NCBI RefSeq assembly: GCF_022014495.1
Contig: NZ_JAKLSQ010000009.1
Location: 118,487-182,486 of the forward strand
Length of the DNA stretch: 64,000 bases
DNA from: Sandaracinobacteroides sayramensis
GTDB lineage: Bacteria; Pseudomonadota; Alphaproteobacteria; Sphingomonadales; Sphingomonadaceae
Direction: 5' to 3'
The notes beneath the pieces were generated by a model. It ran no database searches and was not told the origin of the DNA. It saw only the letters and a program-made list of their open reading frames with translations. Positions 1 through 9,476 of this stretch are shown piece by piece; positions within the stretch are counted from its first letter, which is position 1, and the number at the start of each line of letters is the position of its first letter. The translations under genes and the position numbers were made by a program.

Positions 1-36
1 GCTGCCTCCGCGAAAGACAATGGAGGTGGGCGATGA
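1..36 (+). CDS. C-terminal end of an upstream gene (partial)
   Basis: Reading from base 1 gives AASAKDNGGGR and a stop at 34-36 that overlaps the trbB ATG in an ATGA arrangement, which is how translationally coupled genes of this operon are joined. In related trb operons the preceding gene is often a CopG-type regulator or traG, but eleven residues are not enough to identify it. Confidence 0.3.
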   Translation, partial: AASAKDNGGGR

Positions 37-1055
37 GCGACACGCTTTTCGGCTCCGATAATTCCGCAGGGCGTCGGCGCGCGATGCTGCGCACCGCGAT
101 GGGGACGACTATCGCGGCGGCGCTGGCCGATCCGATGGTCATCGAGATCATGGTCAACCCGGACGGCGTGTTGCGCCTCGATCGACTTGGCGAAGGCCGG
201 ATCGATACCGGCACCAAATATGAGCCCGCGCAAGTCGAGCGGATCATTCGTCTGGTAGCATCCCACGCGCGCACCGAGGTTCATGGCAATGCGCCGATCG
301 TTTCGGCCGAGCTGCCGCCGCACGGCGAAGGCGCGGGCGAGCGGTTCGAGGGTATCCTGCCGCCGGTCAGCCTCGCGCCATGCTTCTCGATCCGCAAGCC
401 CGCGGCGCGCATCTACACTTTGCTCGACTATGTGCGGGACGGCATCATGCTCGCCGACACGGCGCGACTGCTGTCGATGGCCGTGGTCGAGCGCAAGAAC
501 ATCCTGGTCGCGGGCGGCACCAGTTCGGGCAAGACGACGCTTGCCAACGCGCTGCTCGCCGAGATGGCGCACCTCGATGAACGCGTCATCATCATTGAAG
601 ACACGCGTGAGTTGCAATGCGCCGCGCCCGACGTGGTGGGGCTGCGCACGCGTACGATCGGCACTGCCGGAGCCGGCGGCGTCACGATGGCTGATCTTGT
701 CCGCTCGACATTGCGGCTCCGCCCCGATCGCATCGTCGTTGGCGAGGTGCGCGGGCGCGAAGCGCTCGACATGCTCAAAGCCTGGAACACCGGGCATCCG
801 GGCGGCATCGCAACCGTCCACGCCAATTCGGCAGTGTCGGCCCTCTACCGGCTCGAGCAGCTCGTGCAGGAAAGCGTCGTCACCGTTCCGCGCCGGCTGA
901 TCGCCGAATCCATCGACATGATCGTGTTCATCGCCGGGCGCGGCCTCGCGCGCCGCGTCGACACGATCGCGCGCGTCGCCGGCCTCGATCCCGACGGCGG
1001 CTACGCCGTCCTCGACCTTACTCCCGACCACGCCCTCGAACCCCAAGGAGAATGA
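33..1055 (+). CDS. trbB: TrbB, conjugal transfer ATPase
   Basis: This 340-residue protein is a VirB11/PulE-type secretion ATPase of the P-type mating-pair-formation system, a cytoplasmic hexamer that powers pilus assembly and transfer. The Walker A motif GGTSSGKTT lies near residue 160. It is followed by an acidic Walker-B-like segment (VIIIEDTREL), an Arg-rich segment (LRLRPDRIVVGEVRG) and HPGGIATVHAN, all typical of the family. Length matches TrbB (about 320-350 residues). The GGAGG upstream of ATG 33 supports the start. It is the first complete gene of a tightly packed operon running to 9710. Confidence 0.95.
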   Translation: MSDTLFGSDNSAGRRRAMLRTAMGTTIAAALADPMVIEIMVNPDGVLRLDRLGEGRIDTGTKYEPAQVERIIRLVASHARTEVHGNAPIVSAELPPHGEGAGERFEGILPPVSLAPCFSIRKPAARIYTLLDYVRDGIMLADTARLLSMAVVERKNILVAGGTSSGKTTLANALLAEMAHLDERVIIIEDTRELQCAAPDVVGLRTRTIGTAGAGGVTMADLVRSTLRLRPDRIVVGEVRGREALDMLKAWNTGHPGGIATVHANSAVSALYRLEQLVQESVVTVPRRLIAESIDMIVFIAGRGLARRVDTIARVAGLDPDGGYAVLDLTPDHALEPQGE

Positions 1056-1057
1056 CC

Positions 1058-1405
1058 ATGCGCTTGTCCCGTATTCCTGCCCGTATTCCTGATCGTCGGA
1101 GCATCTTCCTCACCGGAGCCGCCATCGGCCTCGGGCTTGCGCTCGCCGCCACCGCGCAGGCCGCCGGCTCGGGCATGCCGTGGGAGGAACCGCTCCAGCA
1201 GGTGCTGGAGTCGGTCCAGGGTCCGGTCGCCAAGATCGTCGCGGTGATCATCATCATCGTCACCGGTTTGACGCTGGCGTTCGGCGAGACAGCAGGCGGG
1301 TTCCGCCGCCTCATCCAGATCATCTTCGGCCTGTCGATTGCGTTCGCGGCGTCGAGCTTCTTCCTCAGCTTCTTCAGCTTCGGCGGTGGAGCGCTCATCT
1401 CGTGA
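1058..1405 (+). CDS. trbC: TrbC, conjugative pilin precursor
   Basis: The 115-residue protein has an N-terminal signal-like hydrophobic stretch followed by AQA, then two further hydrophobic segments (VAKIVAVIIIIVTGLTLAFG and IIFGLSIAFAASSFFLSFF). This is the usual TrbC/VirB2 pilin layout in the inner membrane before pilus assembly. ATG 1058 is preferred over ATG 1052 because AAGGAG at 1045-1050 is correctly spaced only for 1058. It follows trbB directly and overlaps the trbD start. Confidence 0.9.
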   Translation: MRLSRIPARIPDRRSIFLTGAAIGLGLALAATAQAAGSGMPWEEPLQQVLESVQGPVAKIVAVIIIIVTGLTLAFGETAGGFRRLIQIIFGLSIAFAASSFFLSFFSFGGGALIS

Positions 1406-1674
1406 TCGCCTCCGGCAGTCATATCGAGGGTTTCGAGGCGCCGATGCACCGCGCGCTCGCCGAGCCGATCCTGCTCGGCGGGGCGCCGAGGGCGATCGCG
1501 ATCGTCAATGGTACGATCGCGGCCGCGCTCGGGCTCGGTCTCCAGCAGTGGATCGCCGGGCTGGCCATGTGGGCGTTCGGGCACACCCTCGCGGTGTTCG
1601 CCGCCAAACGCGATCCCGACTTCGCCCCGGTCCTGGTTCGCCACCTTCGCCAGAAGGGGCATCTGTCATGCTGA
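1402..1674 (+). CDS. trbD: TrbD, conjugal transfer membrane protein
   Basis: This is a 90-residue VirB3-like inner-membrane protein. The N-terminal motif around HRALAEPILLGGAPR and the following two hydrophobic stretches (AIVNGTIAAALGLGL and AGLAMWAFGHTLAVFAA) match TrbD. The start is a GTG that overlaps the trbC stop (GTGA), the same coupling seen between other genes here. The stop overlaps the start of trbE. In this system TrbD works beside the TrbE ATPase. Confidence 0.88.
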   Translation: MIASGSHIEGFEAPMHRALAEPILLGGAPRAIAIVNGTIAAALGLGLQQWIAGLAMWAFGHTLAVFAAKRDPDFAPVLVRHLRQKGHLSC

Positions 1675-4136
1675 ATCTGCGCGAATACCGTCAGAAGGCC
1701 GCCCGGCTCGCCGATCACCTTCCATGGGCGGCGCTTGTCGCGCCCGGCGTGGTGCTCAACAAGGACGGCAGCTTTTCGCGCGTCCTCAGGTTCCGCGGCC
1801 CCGATCTAGAATCCGCCACCGAAGCCGAGCTTGTCGCCGCCTGCGCGCGGGCGAACAATGTCCTGAAGCGCTTCGGCTCGGGCTGGGCACTCCATTTCGA
1901 GGCCGAGCGGCGCGAAGCGCTGGGTTATCCCGACAGCAGCTTTCCCGATGCGGCGTCGTGGCTGGTCGATGAGGAACGGCGCGCGGCGTTCGAAAGCGCG
2001 GGCGCGCATTTCGAGAGCCGCTATTATCTGACGCTCACCTTCCTGCCTCCGCCCGATCAGGCGGACACGGCGGGCCGAGCGCTGGTCGAGCGCAGCGACG
2101 ACGCGAAGGGCCGCGACTGGCGACAAGCGCTTGCCGGCTTCATCGCCGAGACGGATCGCGCGCTTGACCTGTTCAGAGGCTTCATGCCCGAGGTGCGCGC
2201 GCTCGGCGACAGCGAAATGCTGACCTTTCTCCACGGTGCGATCTCCGCGCGCCGCCATGTCGTCGCCGTGCCCGAAACGCCCATCTATCTGGACGGGCTG
2301 CTGGCCGACACGCCGCTGACCGGCGGGCTGGAGCCGATGCTGGGCGACCAGCATCTGCGGACGCTGACCATTCTCGGATTTCCGAACGCGAGCCGTCCCG
2401 GCATCCTCGACGGACTCAACCATGAGGATTTTGGCTATCGCTGGGTGACGCGCTTCATTGCGCTCGACAAGACCGACGCAACCAAAGCGCTCACTCGCCT
2501 GCGGCGGCAGTGGTTCAACAAGCGCAAGTCGATCACCGCGCTGCTGCGCGAAGTCATCTACAACCAGCCGGTCCAGCTTCTCGACAGCGATGCCGACAAC
2601 AAGGTGGTCGATGCCGACCTGGCCTTGCAGGCGCTCGGCGGCGATCATGTCGCGTTCGGCTATCTGACGACGACGATCACCGTTGCCGATATCGACCGCG
2701 CCCGCGTCGAGGAAAAGGTCCGCGCGGTCGAGCGCATCGTCAACGGGCTCGGCTTCACCTGCATCCGCGAGGGCATGAATGTGGTCGAGGCGTGGCTGTC
2801 GAGCCTGCCGGGCCATGTCTATGCGAACGTCCGGCAACCGATCGTCCACACCCTGAATCTCGCGCATCTCATGCCGCTGTCCTCGGTATGGGCAGGACCG
2901 GCGCGTAATCCGCATCTCGACGGTCCGCCGCTGCTTTATGCGGAAACCAGCGGCTCGACGCCGTTCCGTCTCAGCACGCATGTCGGCGACGTCGGTCATA
3001 TGCTGATCGTCGGACCCACCGGGGCCGGAAAGTCGGTGCTGCTCGCAATGCTCGCGCTTCAGTTCCGGCGATATCCAGACTCCCAGGTCTATGTCTTCGA
3101 CAAGGGATTTTCGGCGCGCGCGGCCGTGCTGGCGATGGGCGGCGCGCATCACGCGCTCGGGCTTGGCGGCGAGAGCGGTCATGCCGATGACGAGGGCGGG
3201 CGAACGATCGCCTTCCAGCCGCTGCGCCACATCGATCGCTCCAACGAACGAGCCTGGGCGGCCGAATGGATCGGCGCGCTGCTCGCCCATGAGAAAGTAC
3301 TGGTCACACCCGAGATCAAGGAGGCCGTCTGGTCGGCGCTCACCAATCTCGCGACTGCCCCGATCGAGGAACGCACGCTCACCGGCCTGTCGCTGCTGCT
3401 GCAATCGGCACCGCTGCGATCGGCGCTCACGCCCTATACGCTCGAAGGACCGTTCGGCCGCCTGCTCGACGCCGCCGAAGACGATCTAGCGATCGCCGAC
3501 GTGCAGTGCTTCGAGACTGAAGCGCTGATGGGGCAGGCGGGCGTCGTTGCGCCCGTGCTGACCTACCTGTTCCACCGGCTCGAAGAGCGCTTCACCGGGC
3601 GGCCGACGCTTCTCGTACTGGATGAAGCCTGGGTGTTCCTCGACCACCCGCTGTTCGCCGCGCGCATTCGTGAGTGGCTGAAGGTGCTGCGCAAGAAGAA
3701 CGTCAGCGTCGTGTTCGCGACACAGAGCCTAGCCGATATCGCCGACAGCACGATCGCGCCGGCCATCATCGAAAGCTGTCCGCAGCGCATCTTGCTGCCC
3801 AATGATCGGGCGATCGAGCCGCAGGGCCAGACGGCCTACGTCCGCTTCGGTCTCAACGCGCGCCAGATCGAACTGGTCAGCCGCGCGACGCCCAAGCGGC
3901 AATATTATCTGCAATCAGCGCGCGGCAACCGGCTGTTCGAGCTTGGGCTAGGCCCGATCGCGCTGGCGTTGTGCGGCGCGTCCGATCCCGACAGCCAGAA
4001 GCGCATAGACGCGGTGCTGGCCGAAAAGGGCCAGGCCGACTTCGCCGCGACCTTTCTCTCCCAAGCCGGCCTCGATTGGGCGGCCGACCTGCTTGGGCGT
4101 CACCCTGCCGCCCGCCCCCCAGAAGACAAGGAGTAA
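1668..4136 (+). CDS. trbE: TrbE, conjugal transfer ATPase
   Basis: This 822-residue protein is the VirB4-type ATPase of the transfer channel, the most conserved component of P-type systems. The Walker A motif GPTGAGKSVLL lies near residue 447 and a Walker B region (LLVLDEAWVFL) near residue 648, followed by VVFATQSLADIADS, a typical VirB4 motif. ATG 1668 gives MLNLREYRQKAARLADHLPW, the usual TrbE N-terminus. The frame is open further upstream, but that would overlap all of trbD. Confidence 0.95.
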   Translation: MLNLREYRQKAARLADHLPWAALVAPGVVLNKDGSFSRVLRFRGPDLESATEAELVAACARANNVLKRFGSGWALHFEAERREALGYPDSSFPDAASWLVDEERRAAFESAGAHFESRYYLTLTFLPPPDQADTAGRALVERSDDAKGRDWRQALAGFIAETDRALDLFRGFMPEVRALGDSEMLTFLHGAISARRHVVAVPETPIYLDGLLADTPLTGGLEPMLGDQHLRTLTILGFPNASRPGILDGLNHEDFGYRWVTRFIALDKTDATKALTRLRRQWFNKRKSITALLREVIYNQPVQLLDSDADNKVVDADLALQALGGDHVAFGYLTTTITVADIDRARVEEKVRAVERIVNGLGFTCIREGMNVVEAWLSSLPGHVYANVRQPIVHTLNLAHLMPLSSVWAGPARNPHLDGPPLLYAETSGSTPFRLSTHVGDVGHMLIVGPTGAGKSVLLAMLALQFRRYPDSQVYVFDKGFSARAAVLAMGGAHHALGLGGESGHADDEGGRTIAFQPLRHIDRSNERAWAAEWIGALLAHEKVLVTPEIKEAVWSALTNLATAPIEERTLTGLSLLLQSAPLRSALTPYTLEGPFGRLLDAAEDDLAIADVQCFETEALMGQAGVVAPVLTYLFHRLEERFTGRPTLLVLDEAWVFLDHPLFAARIREWLKVLRKKNVSVVFATQSLADIADSTIAPAIIESCPQRILLPNDRAIEPQGQTAYVRFGLNARQIELVSRATPKRQYYLQSARGNRLFELGLGPIALALCGASDPDSQKRIDAVLAEKGQADFAATFLSQAGLDWAADLLGRHPAARPPEDKE

Positions 4137-4142
4137 TTTCCC

Positions 4143-4895
4143 GTGCCCCGTATCCCTATCCGCAAATATGCGTGCCTCTCTGCTCTCGCGCTCGGCGCCG
4201 TCGGCTCGCTCGGTATCGGCATCGCGTTGACCTCGACGCCCGTCGCGGCCCAGCTCAGCGTGTTCGATCCATCGAACTATTCGCAAAACCTGCTCACCGC
4301 CGCGCGCACGCTCGCCCAGATCAATAACCAGATCCAGAGCCTCCAGAACGAAGCGCAAATGCTGATCAACCAGGGCAAAAACCTCACCAGGATCGATTTC
4401 CCGCAACTTCAGGAGCTTCGCCAGCGCCTCCAGCAGATCGACCAGCTCATGGGCCAGGCGCAGGGCGTCGACTTCCGCATCGATCAGCTCGACGAGCGCT
4501 TCCGCCAGCTCTACCCGCAGGAGTTCGATCAGGTGTTCCGCCGCGATCAGCGTGTGGCTCGCGCACGCGATCAACTCGATACCGCAATGTCCGCGTTTCG
4601 CCAGACGATGGGGGTCCAGAACCGCATCGTCGACAACGTACGGAGCGACACGCAGGCGCTCGCCGACATCGTCGCGCGCAGCCAGGGCGCGGAAGGCTCG
4701 CTTCAGGCGCAGCAGGCCACGAACCAGCTTCTCGCGCTCACCGCCAAGCAGCAGCTCCAGCTTCAGCAAATGATGGCGGCGCAGTTCCGGGCGGAATCGG
4801 TCGAGCAGGCGCAGCGGGGCCAGATCGCGCGCGAGGCACGCGAGTCAACGCGCCGCTTCCTCGGCGACGGCAAGGCTTACACGCCACGCCAATGA
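4143..4895 (+). CDS. trbJ: TrbJ, P-type conjugative transfer protein
   Basis: This 250-residue protein has an N-terminal signal peptide ending near TPVAAQ, followed by VFDPSNYSQNLLTAARTLAQ and a long Gln-rich coiled-coil-like region. That is the VirB5/TrbJ pattern of a periplasmic protein associated with the pilus tip. The start is GTG 4143, preceded by AAGGAG at about 4129. The next gene is trbL; no trbK lipoprotein gene is visible in the 135 bp between them. Confidence 0.9.
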   Translation: MPRIPIRKYACLSALALGAVGSLGIGIALTSTPVAAQLSVFDPSNYSQNLLTAARTLAQINNQIQSLQNEAQMLINQGKNLTRIDFPQLQELRQRLQQIDQLMGQAQGVDFRIDQLDERFRQLYPQEFDQVFRRDQRVARARDQLDTAMSAFRQTMGVQNRIVDNVRSDTQALADIVARSQGAEGSLQAQQATNQLLALTAKQQLQLQQMMAAQFRAESVEQAQRGQIAREARESTRRFLGDGKAYTPRQ

Positions 4896-5030
4896 GCTGA
4901 GGCAGGCGAGGACCGCGCCCCCAGCTCCCCCCGGTCCGAACCTGTCTCGTCGCGGGGGCCGTAGGGCTTGCCCCTCTCATGGCCGCCGGTCCCCGCGACA
5001 CCTTTCAACTTCAAGCAGGAACCCGCCCAT

Positions 5031-6338
5031 ATGGATGACCTGAATGTCATCGATCAGTTCATGGAGGCCTTCGCCTCCTACATCGACAGCGGGTTCGGCC
5101 TGTTGGGCGGTGACGTCGGTTTCCTGACCACGATCCTGATCGGCATCGACATCACTCTCGCCGGGCTGTTCTGGGCGCTCGGCGGCGAAGACGACGTCAT
5201 CGCCAAGTTCCTCAAGAAGATCCTCTATGTCGGCGTCTTCGCCCTGATCCTCAACAGCTTCTCGACACTGTCCGATATCATCTTTCGCAGCTTCGCCGGC
5301 CTCGGCCTCACCGCAGGGGGCAGCGCGATTACGGCTGACGATTTATTGCGACCCGGCAAGCTGGCCGGGACCGGCTTCGAGGCAGCATGGCCGCTCCTCG
5401 AGCAGGCGAAGGAGTTGGTTGGCCCGATCGCCTTCTTCGACAATTTCATCGAGATCGCCGTGCTGGTGATCGCCTGGGTCGTCGTCATCGCCGCCTTTTT
5501 CATCCTCGCGATCCAGCTTTTCATCACAATCCTCGAATTCAAGCTCACTTCGCTCGCCGGCTTCGTGCTCGTGCCCTTTGCGCTGTGGAACCGCACGTCG
5601 TTCCTCGCCGAACGGGTGCTCGGGAACGTCGTCAGTTCGGGCATCAAGGTCATGGTGCTCGCGGTCATCGTCGGCATCGGCTCTAACTATTTCGCCGACT
5701 TCACCAGTGCGATCACCGGCGACGAGGTGTCGATCGAACAGGCCGTGTCGCTGATGCTCGCGAGCCTCGCGATCTTTGGCCTCTCCATCTTCGGCCCGGG
5801 AATCGCATCCGGCCTCGTCGCCGGCGCGCCGCAGCTCGGCGCCGGATCGGTGATCGCCACTACCGCGCTTGCCGGCGGAGGTCTTGCGATGGCAGGCGCT
5901 GGCGCCGTCGGCGCGGCACGCGGTCTCGCGGGGGCCGGTCTCGGCGCGATCCGCGCCGGTACATCGATGGGGTCTGCCGCATCCACCGCCTACAAGCTCG
6001 GGCAGGAAACCTCGGGCTCGACCAGCGTCGGCGCGGGCCTCGGCGGCGTTGCGACCGCCATGCGCGGCGCGGCTGCCAACCGGATGAGCGGCGGTCTCGG
6101 CGTTAGCGCTGCCGCCGATCGTGGGCAGCGCGCCGCATGGGAAGCAGGAAGCACCCGTGCCGGCGGCGGCGCCCCCGCAGCCGCGCCGACAGGCGCAGCT
6201 GAAGGAACACCCGCCTGGGCGCAGAAGCTTCATGCCAGCCAGAATGCTCGCCACCGCCGTCAGATGGCGATCCACGCAATCCAGGGCGGCGACCGCGGCG
6301 GCGCTGGCGCCACTCCAGACATCAAGGAAAGGGACTGA
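5031..6338 (+). CDS. trbL: TrbL, conjugal transfer channel protein
   Basis: This 435-residue VirB6-type polytopic inner-membrane protein has about six to seven hydrophobic segments in its first 270 residues. A Gly/Ala-rich low-complexity stretch follows, with a polar tail, typical of TrbL. ATG 5031 (MDDLNVIDQFMEAFASYIDS) is chosen over an upstream in-frame TTG at 4968, because AGGA at about 5017 fits and homologues begin there. TrbL may form part of the DNA path through the inner membrane. Confidence 0.92.
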   Translation: MDDLNVIDQFMEAFASYIDSGFGLLGGDVGFLTTILIGIDITLAGLFWALGGEDDVIAKFLKKILYVGVFALILNSFSTLSDIIFRSFAGLGLTAGGSAITADDLLRPGKLAGTGFEAAWPLLEQAKELVGPIAFFDNFIEIAVLVIAWVVVIAAFFILAIQLFITILEFKLTSLAGFVLVPFALWNRTSFLAERVLGNVVSSGIKVMVLAVIVGIGSNYFADFTSAITGDEVSIEQAVSLMLASLAIFGLSIFGPGIASGLVAGAPQLGAGSVIATTALAGGGLAMAGAGAVGAARGLAGAGLGAIRAGTSMGSAASTAYKLGQETSGSTSVGAGLGGVATAMRGAAANRMSGGLGVSAAADRGQRAAWEAGSTRAGGGAPAAAPTGAAEGTPAWAQKLHASQNARHRRQMAIHAIQGGDRGGAGATPDIKERD

Positions 6339-6341
6339 GCG

Positions 6342-7184
6342 ATGAAATTTCGACGCGCATTGCAGCGCTATGGGCGAACGCCCGAACCCGAGACACCCTA
6401 CCAACGAGCGGGCCAGCTTTGGGATGAGCGTATCGGCTCGGCTCGCGCACAGGCGAAGAACTGGCGGCTGATGGCCTTCGGCGGCCTGTTCCTGACCACT
6501 GGTCTGTCGGGCGCGCTGGTCTGGCAATCGATGCAAAGCCGCGTCGTGCCCTATGTGGTCGAGGTCGATGCACTCGGGCAAGCACAGGCCGTCGCGCCTG
6601 CCGCCAAGGACTATCGGCCGACCGATCCGCAGATCGCATGGTTCCTCGGCCGGTTCATCACCGGCGTTCGAGCGCGCTCGCTCGATCCGGTATTGATGCG
6701 TGAAAACTGGCTATCAGCCTATGATTTCGCGACCGAACGTGCGTCACTGTTCCTCGGCGAATATGCCCGCACCTCCAATCCGTTCGCCGATGTCGGGCGC
6801 AAGACGGTTTCGGTGCAGGTGACGAGCATCGTCCGCGCGTCAGATACGAGCTTCCAGGTCAAATGGACCGAGCAGCAATATGAGCGGGGAAGCCTCGCCA
6901 GCACGTCACGCTGGACGGCGATGCTCACGGTGAAGATCAAGCCGCCGCGCTCGGCCGATGTGCTCCGAAAAAACCCGCTCGGTCTCTATGTTGACGCGAT
7001 CGACTGGAGCCGCGAACTGGAAACGCCGCAGGACCGGCCACCTTCGCCGCAACCATCGGCCGTGCCCGATCCCGCACAATCACTCCCGGTCGCGCCGCCC
7101 GCCGACATTCCGCTGGGCTCGCCGCTCGATCCGACCCTTGCTCAACCCGCAGCCGCACCATCCCCCGAAAGGACCGACCAATGA
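6342..7184 (+). CDS. trbF: TrbF, conjugal transfer protein
   Basis: This is a 280-residue VirB8-like bitopic inner-membrane protein. After the conserved N-terminal pattern TPYQRAGQLWDERIGSA comes one transmembrane helix (about residues 42-62) and a periplasmic domain containing WFLGRFITGVRARS, then a Pro-rich tail. It starts three bases after the trbL stop and overlaps trbG by four bases. VirB8 proteins nucleate assembly of the secretion channel. Confidence 0.93.
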   Translation: MKFRRALQRYGRTPEPETPYQRAGQLWDERIGSARAQAKNWRLMAFGGLFLTTGLSGALVWQSMQSRVVPYVVEVDALGQAQAVAPAAKDYRPTDPQIAWFLGRFITGVRARSLDPVLMRENWLSAYDFATERASLFLGEYARTSNPFADVGRKTVSVQVTSIVRASDTSFQVKWTEQQYERGSLASTSRWTAMLTVKIKPPRSADVLRKNPLGLYVDAIDWSRELETPQDRPPSPQPSAVPDPAQSLPVAPPADIPLGSPLDPTLAQPAAAPSPERTDQ

Positions 7185-8032
7185 TCCGTGCCCTCATCCT
7201 GGCGGCGAGCGCGATGGCGCTTGCCATGCCCGCCGCTGCGCAGAGCCGCGAACCCGCGTCACCGACCGCGCGCGTCACTGCCGCCAACCGGGCGGCACTG
7301 CGCGAGCCGTCGAGCGCGGGATATATATATGCCGTCCAGGTCTATCCCTGGGCGGAAGGCGTGCTCTACCGGCTCTATGCCGCGCCCGAGCGCATCACCG
7401 ACATTGCCTTGCAGCCGGGCGAAACGATTGTGTCCGTCGCCGCCGGCGACACCGTGCGCTGGACTGTCGGCGATACCACCAGCGGCATCGGCGAAAGCAA
7501 GCGCGTGCACATCCTCGTCAAGCCGTTTTCGGCGGGCCTACGCACAAACCTTGTCATTGCTACCGATCGCCGGACCTACCATCTCCAGCTCGAAAGCACG
7601 CCCGCGACCGCGATGGCGGCGATCTCCTGGACCTATCCACATGACGAGCTGATCGCGCTCCGGCGTCAGCGGGATGCAGCCGTGGCGGCGACGCCGATCG
7701 CGTCGGGCCTCTCGGTCGAAAGCCTCAACTTCAACTATGCGATCTCGGGCGACAAGCCGGCCTGGCGGCCGCTGCGCGCGTTCGACGATGGGCGGCAGAC
7801 CTACATCGAGTTCTCGCCCGCGATCGCCGTGGGTGAGGCGCCCCCGCTGTTCGTGATTGGCGAGGATGGCGAGGCCCAGCTCGTCAACTATCGCGTCGCC
7901 GGCCGCTATTATGTGGTCGACCGCCTGTTCGGTGTCGCCGAGCTGCGCCTTGGCGGCAAGAAACAGCAGATTGTCCGTATCACCGCCGCCCAGCCGAAGA
8001 GCCGGCAGCGCAAGGCCGGGAGGGGCGCGTGA
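7181..8032 (+). CDS. trbG: TrbG, conjugal transfer protein
   Basis: The 283-residue VirB9-like protein has a cleavable signal peptide (ends near AAAQS) and periplasmic beta-rich domains, with the motifs ITDIALQPGE, GDTVRW and RTYHLQLEST typical of TrbG/VirB9. It is expected to form the outer-membrane core complex together with TrbI. The start overlaps the trbF stop (ATGA) and the end overlaps the trbI start (GTGA), so translation is coupled. Confidence 0.93.
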   Translation: MIRALILAASAMALAMPAAAQSREPASPTARVTAANRAALREPSSAGYIYAVQVYPWAEGVLYRLYAAPERITDIALQPGETIVSVAAGDTVRWTVGDTTSGIGESKRVHILVKPFSAGLRTNLVIATDRRTYHLQLESTPATAMAAISWTYPHDELIALRRQRDAAVAATPIASGLSVESLNFNYAISGDKPAWRPLRAFDDGRQTYIEFSPAIAVGEAPPLFVIGEDGEAQLVNYRVAGRYYVVDRLFGVAELRLGGKKQQIVRITAAQPKSRQRKAGRGA

Positions 8033-9267
8033 CCGATCCAACCGCTTCTTCCGCGCCGATCGCGGCGCCCAAAGCCGACCCCGAAACGCTCGTTCTGCGC
8101 GCGGCGCCGGGCCGCGTCACCCGTTTTCGCCGCGGTGCGATCGTCGCCATCGCTGCCGCCGGCTCGACCGCGATCATCGGCGTCGCCTGGCTGGCGCTCA
8201 AGCCCGCGACCCTGAGCCTGATCGCACCAAGCGATGAAAAGCTGGTTGGCGCGAAGGCGCCGCCTGATGCGCTCGCGGGCGCGCCGACGAGCTATGGCGA
8301 CGTGCCGAAGCTCGGGCCACCGCTTCCCGGTGATCTCGGGCGGCCGATCCTCGAGCGCCAGCGGCAGCTTGGCGGGATGGTTCCCCCTGACCCCGCTGCC
8401 GATGCGGTGAGCCGGGCCGCGCAGGAAGCCGAAGCCGAGCGCCAGCGCATCGCCGCTGAGCAGAAGGCCGCACGCGAGTCTGGCGTCATGCTGCAATTGG
8501 CGGGCGGCGGTCGCGCCGCCGCCCCTGCACCGGTGACTACCGATGCAAGTGTTCCGCCAGCATCGGCCGAGACTGCCAAGCCGCTCCTCGACCCTGACCG
8601 AGATCCTAACGCCCAGGGGCGCAAGAACGAATTGGTCGGCCGCGCCAATCGCGACGACGACATCAATCCGCACGCGCTGGCGCAGTCCGTATCGCCTTGG
8701 ATCTTGCAGGCCGGCAGCATCATTGCCGCGAGCCTCATAACCGGGCTCAACTCGGATCTTCCCGGGCTCGTCACCGCGCAGATCACGGAGAACGTCTATG
8801 ACAGTGTGACCGGGCGCGGTCTGCTCATTCCGCAAGGATCGCGGCTGATCGGCAGCTACGACAGCGTTGTAGCGTTTGGGCAGAGCCGTGCGCTGGTCGT
8901 CTGGCAGCGGATCATCCTGCCCGACGGCTCGTCGATTCGTATCGACAATGTGCCGGCGACCGATACGCAGGGCTATGCGGGTCTGTCCGACCGGATCGAC
9001 CGGCATACTTGGCAGCTTCTGAAGGGCGTCGCCCTGTCGACATTGCTGGGCGTCGGCACTGAATTGAGCTTCGGCAGCACCGAAAGCGACCTTGTCCGGG
9101 CGATCCGCGAGTCAGCGCAGCAGAGCGGCGCGCGCGCCAGCGATCAGCTCGTCACGCGCAATCTCAATATCCAGCCGACCTTGCGCGTTCGCCCCGGCTG
9201 GCCGCTACGGGTGGTCGTGCACAAAGACATCATATTGCCCGGACCCTGGGGAGGCCGTCATGGCTGA
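8029..9267 (+). CDS. trbI: TrbI, conjugal transfer protein
   Basis: This 412-residue VirB10-like protein has a short cytoplasmic segment, one transmembrane helix near residues 42-60, a Pro/Ala-rich periplasmic linker, and a conserved C-terminal domain. That domain contains SPWILQAGSIIAASLITGLNS and RGLLIPQGSRLIGSYDS, which are VirB10 hallmarks. It spans inner to outer membrane in the secretion channel. The start GTG overlaps trbG. Confidence 0.94.
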   Translation: MTDPTASSAPIAAPKADPETLVLRAAPGRVTRFRRGAIVAIAAAGSTAIIGVAWLALKPATLSLIAPSDEKLVGAKAPPDALAGAPTSYGDVPKLGPPLPGDLGRPILERQRQLGGMVPPDPAADAVSRAAQEAEAERQRIAAEQKAARESGVMLQLAGGGRAAAPAPVTTDASVPPASAETAKPLLDPDRDPNAQGRKNELVGRANRDDDINPHALAQSVSPWILQAGSIIAASLITGLNSDLPGLVTAQITENVYDSVTGRGLLIPQGSRLIGSYDSVVAFGQSRALVVWQRIILPDGSSIRIDNVPATDTQGYAGLSDRIDRHTWQLLKGVALSTLLGVGTELSFGSTESDLVRAIRESAQQSGARASDQLVTRNLNIQPTLRVRPGWPLRVVVHKDIILPGPWGGRHG

Positions 9268-9472
9268 TTTGAAGCTGCCAAGGCTGCCCGATCGGACGCC
9301 GGTTAAGATCACGATCAACGTCATGCCGGATCTCATCGAAGCGCTGAACGACTACGCCGAGGCCTATGAGGCGGCCTACGGCCGACGCGAGTCCGTACCG
9401 GACCTCATTCCATTCATGCTTAGCGGCTTCCTGGCGAGCGACCGCTCGTTCAGCCGGGCACGTAAGAAATAG
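9260..9472 (+). CDS. DUF2274-type small protein after trbI
   Basis: This is a 70-residue protein whose start overlaps the end of trbI by eight bases. The sequence PVKITINVMPDLIEALNDYA and PDLIPFMLSGFLASDRSF resembles DUF2274 proteins that regularly follow trbI in alphaproteobacterial integrative elements. The beta-strand-like opening and basic C-terminus would be compatible with a ribbon-helix-helix type DNA-binding fold, but this is inference. Its function in transfer is unknown. Confidence 0.75.
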   Translation: MADLKLPRLPDRTPVKITINVMPDLIEALNDYAEAYEAAYGRRESVPDLIPFMLSGFLASDRSFSRARKK

Positions 9473-9476
9473 TCCG

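Noticed and set aside
1338-1667. Upstream extension of trbE by 110 codons
   Set aside because: It would overlap all of trbD and has no homology-like sequence; ATG 1668 gives the family N-terminus.
1806-3404. Long minus-strand frame opposite trbE
   Set aside because: It is a shadow of the GC-rich trbE codons and has no recognisable domain.
4968-5030. TTG start for trbL
   Set aside because: ATG 5031 has a better ribosome-binding site and gives the usual start of TrbL.
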